A stretch of DNA of 64,000 nucleotides, taken from contig NZ_RBAM01000006.1 of NCBI RefSeq assembly GCF_003626645.1, positions 248,001-312,000 of the forward strand, written 5' to 3'. The notes under the pieces are model-generated. The model saw only the letters and a program-made list of their open reading frames with translations. It was not told the origin of the DNA and ran no database searches. Source of the DNA: Streptomyces klenkii (GTDB lineage: Bacteria > Actinomycetota > Actinomycetes > Streptomycetales > Streptomycetaceae). Below, piece by piece: positions 1 through 12,000 of the stretch. Every line of letters starts with the position of its first letter. The first letter of the stretch is position 1. Made by a program: the position numbers and the translations under genes.

Positions 1-3000
1 CACGGCCGCCGTCGAGGAAGGCGGCCAGCTGCGCGCGCAGGTCCCCGGTCGAGCGGGCGACCACCGCGAGGCGCACCGCCATGGGGACGCGTCCGGTCCG
101 GGAGGTGCGGGCGAGCGAGGCCAGCGGCGGGACGTCCTCGCCGCCGAGGAACTCCACCGTCGCCGCCGCGTACCGGCGCAGGGCGTCCTCGTCGCGGGCG
201 GAGAGCAGGAACACCTCCTCGGCCTCGCGGTCCGTGGCGACGGAGGCCGGCGCGGCGGGCGCCTCCTCCAGGACGACGTGGGCGTTGACCCCGCCGAAGC
301 CGAACGAGCTGACCCCGGCGCGCAGCGGCAGGGGCGCGCCGCCGGCGTCCGCGGGCTCCCACGGGGTGGCCTCCAGCACGGGCCGGAACGGCGTGCCGGT
401 GAGGTCGATCAGCGGGTTGAGCTGCTTCAGGTGCAGCGTCGGCGGCAGCGTCCGGTGGCGCATGGCCAGCACGACCTTGATGACGCCGGCGATGCCCGCG
501 GCGGGCTCCAGGTGACCGATGTTGCTCTTGACGGTGCCGATGCCGCACGGGGTGGCCGGTCCGTCCGCCAGGGTGCGGTGGGCGCGGGTCAGTCCGTCGA
601 TCTCGACCGGGTCGCCGAGCGCGGTGCCGGTGCCGTGGAGTTCGACGTAGGACAGCGTCGCGGCCGGTACCCCGGCGTCCCGGTAGGCGTCGACCAGCAG
701 GTCGGCCTGGGCCAGGGGGTTGGGGGCGGTCAGCGAGGAGGCGTGGCCGCCGTGGCTGACGGCGCTGCCGCGGATCACCGCGTGCACCCGGTCGCCGTCG
801 GCGAGGGCGCGCGCGAGCGGCTTGAGGATGACCACGCCGACGCCCTCGCCCTTGACGTAGCCGTCGGCCCGCGCGTCCAGCGCCTTGCAGCGGCCGTCGG
901 GGGCGAGCACGCCGAGCTGGTTGCCGGCGACGACGGTCTGCGGCGTCAGCACCAGGCTGACGCCGCCGGCGACGGCCATCTCGCTCTCGCCGCTGCGCAG
1001 GGCGCGCACGGCGCGGTGCAGCGCCACCAGGGAGCTGGAGCAGGCGGTGTCGACGCTCTCGCTGGCGCCCTTGAGGTCCAGCAGGTACGAGATGCGGTTG
1101 GCCAGCATGGTCCGCGCCAGCCCGGTGCCGGCGTGGGGGTTCACCCGCTCGCCCCGGAGGACCATCGTCTCGTAGTCGTTGAACTGCACGCCCGCGAAGA
1201 CGCTGACCCGGTGGCCGGCGAGCCGGTCGGGCCGGCAGCCGGCGTCCTCCAGCGCCGCCCACGTCTGTTCGAGGAACAGGCGGTGCTGCGGGTCCATGAC
1301 CTCGGCCTCGGCGGGCGAGAGCTTGAAGAACCGCGGGTCGAAGCGGTCGACGTCGTCCAGGAAGCCGCCCCAGCGCGCGGTGCCGCCGAAGCGCCGGGAG
1401 ACCTCCTGCCAGTCCCACCGGCCGGCGGGCGTCTCGGTGATCAGGTCACGCCCTTCGGCGAGGTTCCGCCAGAAGGCCTCCAGCCCGGGCGAGCCGGGGA
1501 AACGACCGGACATGCCGATGATGGCGACGGCGTCGCCGTCGGCGGGTGTCACCGCGGGCGCGGCCACGGCCGGCTCTACGGCCGTGGCGGCGGGCACGGC
1601 CGCCGGGTGCGCGTCGTGCTCCAGCAGGCCGGGGTGCTCCGACAGCAGGTGACGGGCCAGCTTCTCGACCGTGTTGGCGCCGAACAGCGTCGTCGTCGGC
1701 ACCGAGACGCCGTAGCGCTCCTCCAGGGCCACGGACAGGGACTGGAGCCCGAAGGAGTCCAGGCCGTACTCGCCGAACCCGGCCTCCGGGTCGAGGTCCC
1801 GCGGTGCGAGGCCGACGAGTCCGGCAACCATCGTCCGCAGCCGGCCGGTCAGGCCGGCCGGTGCCGCGCCGGCCTGCCGGGCAGGCTGCGGGGCCACGGG
1901 CTGCGGCGTGCGGACCGCGGGCTCGCTCTCGCGGATCCGCATCGCCTCGACGCGCTCGCGCATCCGCCCGGGCTCGCCGGGCAGGACGGCGACCTGGGGG
2001 CGGTCCAGCCGCAGCACGAGGTCGAGCAGCCGCTCGCCCTCGCCGGCCTCCAGGTAGCGGAAGCCGGTGCCGGCGAGGTAGCGGCGCTCGTCGTCGGCGT
2101 CCACGTGCATGCCTCCGGCGCGCCACATGGGCCAGTCGACCGAGACCGTCCGCCCGCTGCGGCGGCCCGCCCGGCGCAGGATCTCGCGCTCCTCGGCGAA
2201 GCCGTCGAGGAAGCGGGCGCCGACGGCGTAGTCGACGAGCCCGTAGTCGCCGAGCAGCCCGGCCAGGGACGAGTACAGGACGAATACATCGAGCTGTTCG
2301 TCGCGGGTCACCTCGTCGAGCACGCGCGTGCCCTCGAAGCGCGCCCGCAGGTGGGCGCGGAACTCCTCGACGTCCTTGTCCGGCAGAGGGGTGCGCGAGG
2401 CGGTGGCGGCGAGGTGGAAGACGCCGTGCAGGGCGCCCCACTCGTCCTTGACGTCCGCCACGACGTGGGCCATGGCGGCGGGGTCGTCCACGGACGCCTG
2501 GTAGTACCGGACGTCTCCGAGCGCGCGCAGGTCGGCGAGCTCCCCGGCGCGGTCCTCGGCGGAGGACCGGCCGGTGACGGCCACCCGGGCGCCGCGCGCC
2601 AGCAGCGTGCGGACGAGCAGGAGGCCGAGGCCGCCCGCGCCGCCGGTCACCAGGTGGACGCCGCCCGGACGCAGGGGCGAGTCCGTGACGGGGAGGGCGG
2701 CGGTCTCCGTGAGCACGCGCACGGTGCGGCCGGTGGCCGAGAGGCGCACCGCGGCACCGGAGAGCCGCCCGGCCGCCACCTCGGCGAGCAGGGCGTCCGT
2801 TCCGACCCGGCCGGCGACGTGCACGACGCCGAAGGCCGTGCCGGGGAGGGCGGCGCGCAGCGACGCGTCGAACCCGCCCCACGCCTCGGCCGCGGCGCCC
2901 TCGGGCGCCAGGACCTGGATGCGTGCCGCGGCGCGGGAGGCCGCGGCCGTCATGGCCCGTACGAGCAGGAACACGGACTCGAAGCCGAGGTCCTGGCGGT

Positions 3001-6000
3001 CCGGCTCGGTCAGCGGCCACTGGTGCACGATCCGGTCCGCCGGCGTGGCGAGCAGCCGGACGTAGTCCTCGGGCTCGCCGGGGCGGATCGTGATCGTGGA
3101 GCCGTCGTCCGCGTACGCGGACCCGGCCCGTACGTGGACGGCGCCGGGCACCGGCAGGTCGCCGAACACCAGCACCCGCCCGGCGTGCGGCGCGGCGGCC
3201 GGAACGGCCTCGGCCACCCACTCGGCGGCGAAGAGGCTGACGGGCGCGGCCGTGCCGGCAGCAGCCGGCAGCGGCTCGTCCCCGGGGCCGGCAGGAGCGG
3301 CGGGCGCGGTGGAGGCGCCGTCGGTGAACCAGTGGCGCTCGGCGGCGAAGGGGTACGGCGGCAGGGAGCGCAGCTTCGGCGTCCCCGTCGTGCGGGCGGA
3401 CCAGTCGACGGTCGCGCCGCGCACCCAGGCCGCGGCGGTCTCCTCGTCGCCGTGGCCGTCGAACGGCGCGCGGTCGGCGTGCCGGTCGACGTGGCCGAGG
3501 TGGAGGCCGGAGAGGTCTCCGGCGAGGAACCGGCGGAGCGTGGCCACCGCGTGCTCGCCGGAGTCCGCGGCGAACGCCAGGCGTTCGGCGTGTTCCGTGC
3601 GGCCGGCCTGGAGCGTGTGAGCGGTGCCGGCGAGGTCGTGGGCCCAGGTGTCCCGGGCGTCCACCAGTGCCTGCGCGGAGGCGCGCAGCTGCTCGGGGGT
3701 GCGGGCGGAGAGGGTGACGACGGCCCAGCCGGCGGCCGGGGCCGGCTCGTCGGCCGGGTACTCCTCCAGCACGACGTGGGCGTTGACCCCGCCGTAGCCG
3801 AACGAGCTCACGCCGGCGCGGCGCGGCACGCCGGGCGCGGCGGGCTCCCAGGTCCGTCCGTCCACCGCGACCTCGAACGGCGTGCCGTCCAGGGCCAGGT
3901 GGGGGTTGAGCTCCGGGCCGTGCGGGTCGCCGGTGATCCGCCCGTGCCGCATGGACAGCAGGACGCGCAGCACGGCGGCGATGCCCGCCGCCGGCTCCAG
4001 GTGGCCGATGGTGTTCTTCAGTGCGCCCAGGGCGCAGTGCGGAGCGGCCGGTGCCTGGTGGCCCCAGTCGCGGTAGAGCTCGGTGAACGCCTGACGCAGG
4101 CCGTTGGTCTCGGCGGGGTCGCCGATGACCGTGCCGGTGCCGTGCGTCTCGATGTAGCCGATCGTGGCGGGGTCGACGCCCGCCTCGCGGTGGGCCCGCA
4201 CGATGACCTCGGCCTGGGCCCGCGGGTTGGGGGCCGTCAGCGAGTTGGAGCGGCCGCCGTGGTTGACGGCGGTGCCGCGCAGCACGGCGAGGACCGGGTT
4301 GCCGTCGGCCAGGGCGCGGCTGAGCCGCTTGAGGACGACGGCGCCGACGCCCTCGCCGCGCACGTACCCCGCGGCGTCCTTGTCGAAGGCCCTGCCCACG
4401 CCGTCCGGGCTGAGCATCCCGGCCCGTTCGAGGGAGGCGAAGGTGACGGGCGACAGCATGAGGCTGACGCCGCCGGCGACGACCGTGTCGCAGTGCCCGA
4501 GCCGCAGCGCCTCGGCGGCGCGGTGCAGCGCCACGAGCGAGCTGGAGCAGGCCGTGTCGACCGGCTCGCTGGGGCCTCGCAGGTCCAGGTGGTAGGAGAT
4601 GCGGTTGGCCAGCATCGACGGGGTCAGACCGGTCGAGGAGTACGCGTCGGTGGCCGTGCCGGAGCGCTGCACCAGCTCGGCGTACTCGGAGGAGCCGACG
4701 CCGACGAAGAGCCCGGTGTCGGTTCCGGCGAGGCGGGCCGGGTCGATGCCCGCGTCCTCCAGCGCCGCCCACACCGTGCGCAGCAGCATCCGCTGCCGCG
4801 GGTCCATCCAGCGGGCCTCGCGCGGCGAGATGCCGAAGAACAGCGGGTCGAAGCGGTCGGTGTCCGGCATGAAGCCGGCCCGGGTGACGCGGGTGCGGTC
4901 GGGGTGCTGCGCCGGGTCGCCGTAGTGCGCACGGCTGTCCCAGCGGTCGGCGGGCACCTCGCTGAAGAGGTCGCCGCCGCGCTGGAGGGCGGCCCAGAAC
5001 GCGTCCAGGTCCCGTGCGCCGGGCAGGGTGCCGGCCATGCCGACGATCACGACCGGGTCGTCGGCGGCCGGGGCGGGCCCGGCGGGAGCGGGCTCGGCCG
5101 CCGGCGCCGCGGCGGCCGCGGCGGCGGGGTGTTCGGCTTCCAGCCACGCGGCGAGCGCGGCCGGGGAGGGGGTGGCGAGCAGTTGGTCGGGGCCGGTGGA
5201 CACGCCGAAGGCGTTCGAGACCTCGTCGGCGAGCCGGATCAGGCTCAGGGAGTCCAGGCCGTGCTCGTGGAAGGAGCCCGCCGGGTCGAGGTCGGTGACC
5301 GGGTAGCCGCTGACCGTGCCCAGCAGGCGCAGCACTGCGTCGAGCGTCCGGCCGTCCTCCGCACGGGCGGGCGGGGCGGCCTGGGCCGCGCCCGCCGGGA
5401 GCGCCGCCGGGGTGACGGCGTCGATCCAGCAGCGGGTGCGGGCGAACGGGTAGCCGGGCAGGGACAGCGGGCGCACCGGGCCGTCGTAGGCGGCGGCCCA
5501 GTCGACGACCTCGCCGCCGGCCCAGCGGCGCGCGACGCCGTCCGGGTCGGCCGGGGAGGGCACGGTGGCCGCACCGGGCTCCGCCGTGACGACGGCGGTG
5601 TGCCCGGTGGGCCGGCCGGCGAGGAAGGCGTCGAGGGCGTCGGTGAGTTCGCGGGCCGAGCGCGCGGCGACGGCGAACCGGTGGGCCATGGCCTCCCGGC
5701 CGGTCTGCAGGGTGTAGGCGAGGCGGAGGAGGTCCACGTCACCGGTGCCGCCGGCCCGGCGGGCCAGCTCGCGCAGGGTTGTGCCGCTGTGCACGGCTCC
5801 CGGCCGCACGGCGTCGCCGAGGCCGATCAGCCGCACGATCGTGGCCGGGTCGAGCCCCAGCTCGTCGAGCGGTTCGTCCACCGCCGTGACGGGCACGCCC
5901 GCGGCGGCGGCGATGTCCTCGGGGGTGACGCCGGGGGCCGAGGTGCGCAGCCAGGCGAGCGTCCGCTCGATGACGCCGCGCAGCCCTTCCGCGTCGCGTG

Positions 6001-9000
6001 CGGAGAACGGGAAGACGGCCGGTCCTGAGGTGGCGCCGCTGCGGGCGTCCTCGCGGTACTCCTCCACCACGAGGTGGGCGTTGGAGCCGCCCGCGCCGAA
6101 GGCGCTGATGCCGGCGCGCAGCGGGCCTGCGGCCTGCCACGGCGCGAGGTCGCGCTGGACGCGGAACGGCACGGAGTTCCAGTCGACGGCCGGGTTGAGG
6201 GTCTCCGCGTGCAGCGACGGCGCCAGTTCGCGGGCCTTCATCTGGAGCAGCACCTTGGTGAGGGCGGCGATGCCCGCGGCCGACTCCAGGTGGCCGACGG
6301 AGGACTTCACCGAGCCGATCGCGACCGAGCCGGCCGGCAGGTCGCCGAACGCCCGGGACAGTCCGGCCACTTCGGCCGGGTCGCCCAGCGCGGTCCCGGT
6401 GCCGTGCGCCTCGACGTACGACACGCCGGCCGGCTCGGCGCCGGCCCGCCGCAGGGCCTCGGCGATGACCTCGCCCTGGGCGGACGGGCTCGGCACGGCG
6501 AACCCGCCGGTCTTGCCGCCGTGGTTGACGGCGCTGCCGAGGATCACGCCGAGGATCCGGTCGCCGTCGCGCTCGGCGGCCGCCAGCGGCTTGAGCAGGA
6601 CGGCGCCGACGCCCTCGCCGGGCACCATGCCGTCGCCGTCGGCCGCGAAGCTGCGGCAGCGGCCGCTCTCGCCGGTGAACCCGCCGGCCGCGAGCTGGCG
6701 GTACTTGCGCGGGTGCGGGGCGAGGTTGACGCCGCCGGCGAGCGCGTAGTCCGCGTGCCCGGCCGCCAGGGCCTCGCAGGCGAGGTGAATGGCCGTCAGC
6801 GACGACGAGCACATGGTGTCGATCGCCAGGCTCGGCCCGTGGAAGTCGAAGAAGTACGAGACCCGGTTGGCGATGGAGGCGTACCCCATGCCGCCCGCGA
6901 GGCCCCGCTCGTCCTCGAAGAGCTGGTAGTGCCCGTACATGACGCCCACGTACACGCCGACGCGGCTGCCGCGCAGGCGCGCCCGGGTGTAGCCGGCGTC
7001 CTCCAGGGCGTGCCAGGAGGTCTGGAGGAAGAGCCGTTCCTGCGGGTCGGTGAGCTCGGCCTCGCGCAGCGACATCTGGAAGAAGCGGGGGTCGAACTCG
7101 TCGATGCCGTCGAGGAAGCCGCCCCAGCGGCCGGGCTTGTGCCCGTCCGCCTCGGTCATGGCCCGGTGGTCCCACCGGTCGGCGGGCACCTCGCGCACGC
7201 AGTCGCGGCCGGCGCGCAGGTTCGCCCAGAACGCGTCCGGATCGTCGGCCAGGGGGTAGCGGCCCGCGATGCCGACGACGGCGATGCGCTGGTCGGCCGC
7301 GGTGCGGGACTCCTCCGGAGCCCGCTCGGCGACCCGCACGGCCGGGGCCGCCGCGGGCGCGGGCGCCTCGGGCAGCAGGCCGCGCACGCGGTCGGCGTGC
7401 CGGTCGGCCAGGTGGCCGGCGATCTCGCGGATCGTCGGGTACTCGAACAGCAGGGTCGCGGGCAGCTCCCCCATGCGCTCGGAGAGCACGTCCACGATCT
7501 GGGGCACGGTCAGCGAGTCGACGCCGAAGTTCTCGTACGTCTCATCGAGCCAGAGCCGGTCGCGCGGCACCTGGAGGATCCGCTCGAAGGCGTCCTTCAC
7601 GTACTCCTGGGCGGCCGCGGCCAGTGCCTCGGCATCCCCGCCGGAGGGCACCGGCGGCTCGGCGGAACGAGCGGGCCCGCCGGTGCGCACCGGCTCCTCG
7701 GCACGCGCCGGCGCGGCGGCTGCCGTGACGCCGGCCGGGGGCGCGGCCGCCGCGGGCGCGGCGTCCGGCGCCGTGTGCGCGACCACCACGTGCTGGGTCA
7801 GGCCCTCGTCGGCCGGCAGGGCGCGGCTGCGGGCGAAGCCGGCGAGCGCCAGGGCCCTGCGCCAGCCGGGCGCGGAGAGCAGCGGCGAGCCGGGCAGGCG
7901 CAGCTCGGCGTCCCGGTGCAGCCACCAGCCGTCGAGCAGGCCGAAGGTGAGCGTGGCCGTCAGGACGTTGCTGCTGGCCTCGTTGAGCACCAGCCGACCG
8001 CCGGGCTTGAGCAGCCACGCCACGGCGCGCAGGGTGCCGAGCAGGTCGGCGGTCGCGTGCAGGACGTTGGCGGCCACGACCAGGTCGGCGCTGCCGGGCG
8101 TAAAGCCCTGCGCCGCGGGGTCGCCCGAGACGTCGAGCTGCTGGAAGCGGACGTACGGGTGCTCCTCGGCGAAGCGCTGGCGTCCGTGCTGGAGGAAGGC
8201 GCGGGAGATGTCGGTGTAGACGTACGTGACGTCCGCGCCCGAGGCGGCGAGGGCGGGCAGCACGCTCGCGGTGGTGCCTCCGGTGCCCGCGCCGATCTCG
8301 ACGACGGTCAGCGGGCCGTCGTGGCCGGTCAGGTGGTCCAGGACGCCGCCGACGACGAGCTCGTTGGCGCGGTCGACGACCGGGCTGCCCCGGTAGGCGC
8401 CTTCCACGAGCGCGGTCGAACCGCCCGGGAACATCACGTCGGTGGCACGGACGGTGCCGCGCATGACAGCGAACAGGTTCTGCATGCACGGGCGCAGCAG
8501 CCGGTCGAAGCGGTTGAGGGCCGGCTTCTCCTCGCACAGCGCGACGAGGTCGCCCTCGGGGTCCCCGGCGGCCGGGCGGCCGGCGGGGGTGAACCGCCCG
8601 TCGCGGTCGTTCAGGTAGCCCGACAGGGTCAGCTGCCGCAGGAGCTCGGCGAAGAGCCTGCCCTGCGCGGGGACGACGCGCAGGCGCTCGGCGAGGGCCG
8701 CGGAGGTCCACTCCTCGGTCGCGGTCAGGAACGCGCCTTCCTGCCGGAAGAGCGTCCACAGCCAGCCGCACATGACCTCGGTCAGGCGGGCGTCGTCGGC
8801 CTCGGTGAGCAGGCGGGCGACGGGCGGGAGCGCCGCCAGCGACGGCACCAGCGAGGTGTCGTCCGCCGGTGCCCCGCCGTCCGCGGGGCCGTCCGTGCGC
8901 GGCTGCGCGCCGACGGCGGCGAGGGCGGCGGCGTCGGCCTTGACCACGACGACCTGGCGGTCCGGGCGTCCCAGTACGGCGTGCACGGCCGCCATCCCCT

Positions 9001-12000
9001 CCTCCGGGGTGATCGAGTGGATTCCGGCGGCCGCGAGCCGGCTGCGGTTGCGCTCGTCGGCGACGATGCCGACGGTCCCCCAGTAGCCCCAGTTGATCAC
9101 GGCGACCCGGGCGCCCAGCACGTCGTCGAGGTGGTGGGCGAAGGCGTCCTCGAAGGTCGACCCGGCCGCGTAGTTGCTCTGGCCGGCGCTGCCGGCGAGG
9201 GCCACCGCGGACGAGAAGAACAGGACGAAGTCCAGGCCGGCCGAGGCGCCGAGCGCGGCGTGCAGGGCCACCGAGGTGCGGGTCTTGGCCTCCAGCACCG
9301 AGCGGAAGGTGTCCTCCGTCATGGTGGCGACGGTCTGGTCCCGCAGGACGATCGTGGCGTGGAAGACGCCGTGCAGCGCACCGTGGGTGGTGCGCGTCCA
9401 CGCGACGGCGTCACGCAGCGCCGCGGGGTCGGTCGCGTCGGCGCGCCGGTAGGAGACCAGCGTTCCGCTCGGGTCGATGGCACGCAGGCGCTCGCGCCGC
9501 GCGGCGTCCAGCTCGCTGCGGCCCAGCAGGACGACCTTGGCCCGGTGGGTGCGGACGAGCCACGCGGTCAGCTCCAGGCCGATGCCGCCGGCCCCGCCGA
9601 GGATCAGGTAGGTGCCGTCGTGGCGGATGCGCTCCGCGGGCGGCGTGGCCGCGGCCGGGACGAGCCGGCGGTGGTGGAGCACGCCGCGGCGCAGCGCGTA
9701 CGGACCGCCCGCGGGCACGTCGAGCACGTCCGCGGACGGCTCGTCGGCGGACGACCGGTCGACGACGGCCACCCGCCACCGGGGGTGTTCCTGGGCCAGT
9801 GAGAGGGCGAGGCCGTGCAGGGCCGCCGCGAACGGGTTGCGGACGGGCTCGCCGGCCGTGCTGAGCGCGTCCTCGGTGACGACGGTGAGCCGGACCGAGG
9901 AGCCGAGCCGCTGGAGGATCTTGGCGAGGCGGAACAGGGCGAGCACGCCCTGCTCCTGCGCGGTGTCGAGGGCGCTCATGTCGTCGGTGCGGGCGCCGGC
10001 CCGCGGGGCGAGCAGGACGACGTGGTCGGGGCGGCCGGCGGCGTCGGCGACCCGGTCGGGGTCCACCTCGGCGACCGTGCCGCCCAGACGCTGGGTCAGA
10101 GCGGCTGCGAGGGCGGCGGACTCCGGTCCGCGCACGAGCCAGGTGGTGCCGCCGGCCGGGTCCCGGGGCAGGGGGGCGGGGCGCTCGGGCAGCGCGGTCC
10201 AGCTCGGGACGAACATCAGGTCGTCGGCCGGGGCCCCGGCGGCCGCGGGGGCGGCCGGGATCAGGGCCGGGGCCGCCGCCGCGGCCTGCTGCGGGGCCGT
10301 GCCGGGGGCGGGGCGCAGGGACAGGTCGCGCAGGCGTGCGAGGACGCCTCCGGCGGAGTCGGTGAGGGTGAGGTCGTAGCGGTCGGTGCCGGCCGTCGTC
10401 ACGTGGGCGTACGCGAGGTCCGTCACCGGGGCGAGGACCTCGGCGGCGGTCAGGGCGTAGGGCACCATGGCGGGCCCGGCGCTGCGGTCCCGCAGCACCG
10501 CGAACGCGTGCAGGGCGCCGTCGACCGCCGAGGGGTGCAGGGCGCAGCCGGTGAACGGGGCGGCCTCGGCGGGGATCCGCAGCCGCACCAGTGCCTCGCC
10601 GTCACCCGCGGCGATCCACTCGACGGTCCTGAGGGCGGGGCCGTAGAAGAGCCCTGCCGCGGTGAGGTCCGCGTAGAGGGCGGTGCCCTCGTGGTGGCGG
10701 GTCATGCGGGCCCGGAGCGCCTCCAGCGGGAGCGTCTCCGCGGCCGGCGCGGCGAGGGTGTCGATCCGGCCCTGGGCGAGCAGGTCGCCGGAGTCGTCCA
10801 GCAGGTCGAACGTCAGGCCGGTGTCACCGCGGCGCAGCCGGATCCGGGCCGAGCGCTCGGTGCCCTCCACCACGAAGGGACGCAGCCAGCGCACGCCGGC
10901 AAGGCGGAGCTGCGCTCCCGCGCCCGCCGCCTCGGCGGCTCCGCGGGCCATCTCCAGGACGGCCGCGGCGGGCAGCAGGCGGGTCTCGCCGACGCGGTGC
11001 CCGTCGATGTAGGGGTGCTCCGGTCCGAAGACCGTCCGGTAGGTGAGTCCGTCGAGGCTGCCGGCCGGGTCGACCTCGTCCAGCAGCGGGTGGGCCGGGC
11101 CGGCCGCGGTCCGTGCGGGCGGCGACCAGATGGTGTCGGTGAGCCAGCAGCGCAGTTCCTCGAAGGGGTAGCCCGGCAGCGGCACGCGCCGGCCGCCGTT
11201 CCGCGGCCACGCGACAGTCGCGCCGGCGGCCCAGGCCGCGGCGATGTCGGCCGGGGCGTCGCTCGCCGGCGCCGCGGCGCGGGCGGCGGCCCGGCCGCGG
11301 GCACTGCCGGTCCAGACGCCCTCGGTGCCGGCGCCGCGCAGGCGGGCCACCAGCTCGGTGACGGTGGAGGCCACGACGACCATGCGGTCGGCCCACTCCT
11401 CCCGGCCCTGCTGGAGGGTGAACGCCACGTCGGCGAGGCGCGGCTGCGGCTGGCTCTCCAGGGCGTCCGCCAGCTGGGCAGCCAGGACGGGCAGGCGCTC
11501 GGGCGCCCGGGCGGAGAGCGGGAAGAGCCACGGCCCCGTCTCGTCGCCGGACGACGGCTGCGGCCCGGTGGTGTGCACCGCGCGGTCCTCCAGGTGTTCT
11601 TCGATGACGAGGTGGGCATTGGCCCCGCCCGCGCCGAAGGAGCTCAGGCCCGCCCTGCGGGGGGCGTTGCCCGGCCGCGGCCAGGGGGCGAGCTCGCGCT
11701 GCACGCGCAGCGGGGTCGAGTCGAAGTCGATGTTCGGGTTGAGCGGGTCGGCGTGCAGGGACGGCACGAGCTCGCCGTGCTGCATCTGGAGCAGGACCTT
11801 GCACAGGCCGGCCATGCCGGAGGCCGATTCGAGGTGCCCGACGTTGGACTTGACCGAGCCGATGGGCAGGCTGCGCGGCGCCAGTCCGGACGCACCCAGG
11901 GCGCGGGCCAGGCCGCGGATCTCCACCGGGTCGCCGAGGGCGGTGCCGGTGCCGTGGGCCTCCAGGTAGCCGAGCGACGCCGGGTCGGCGCCGGCCTCGC

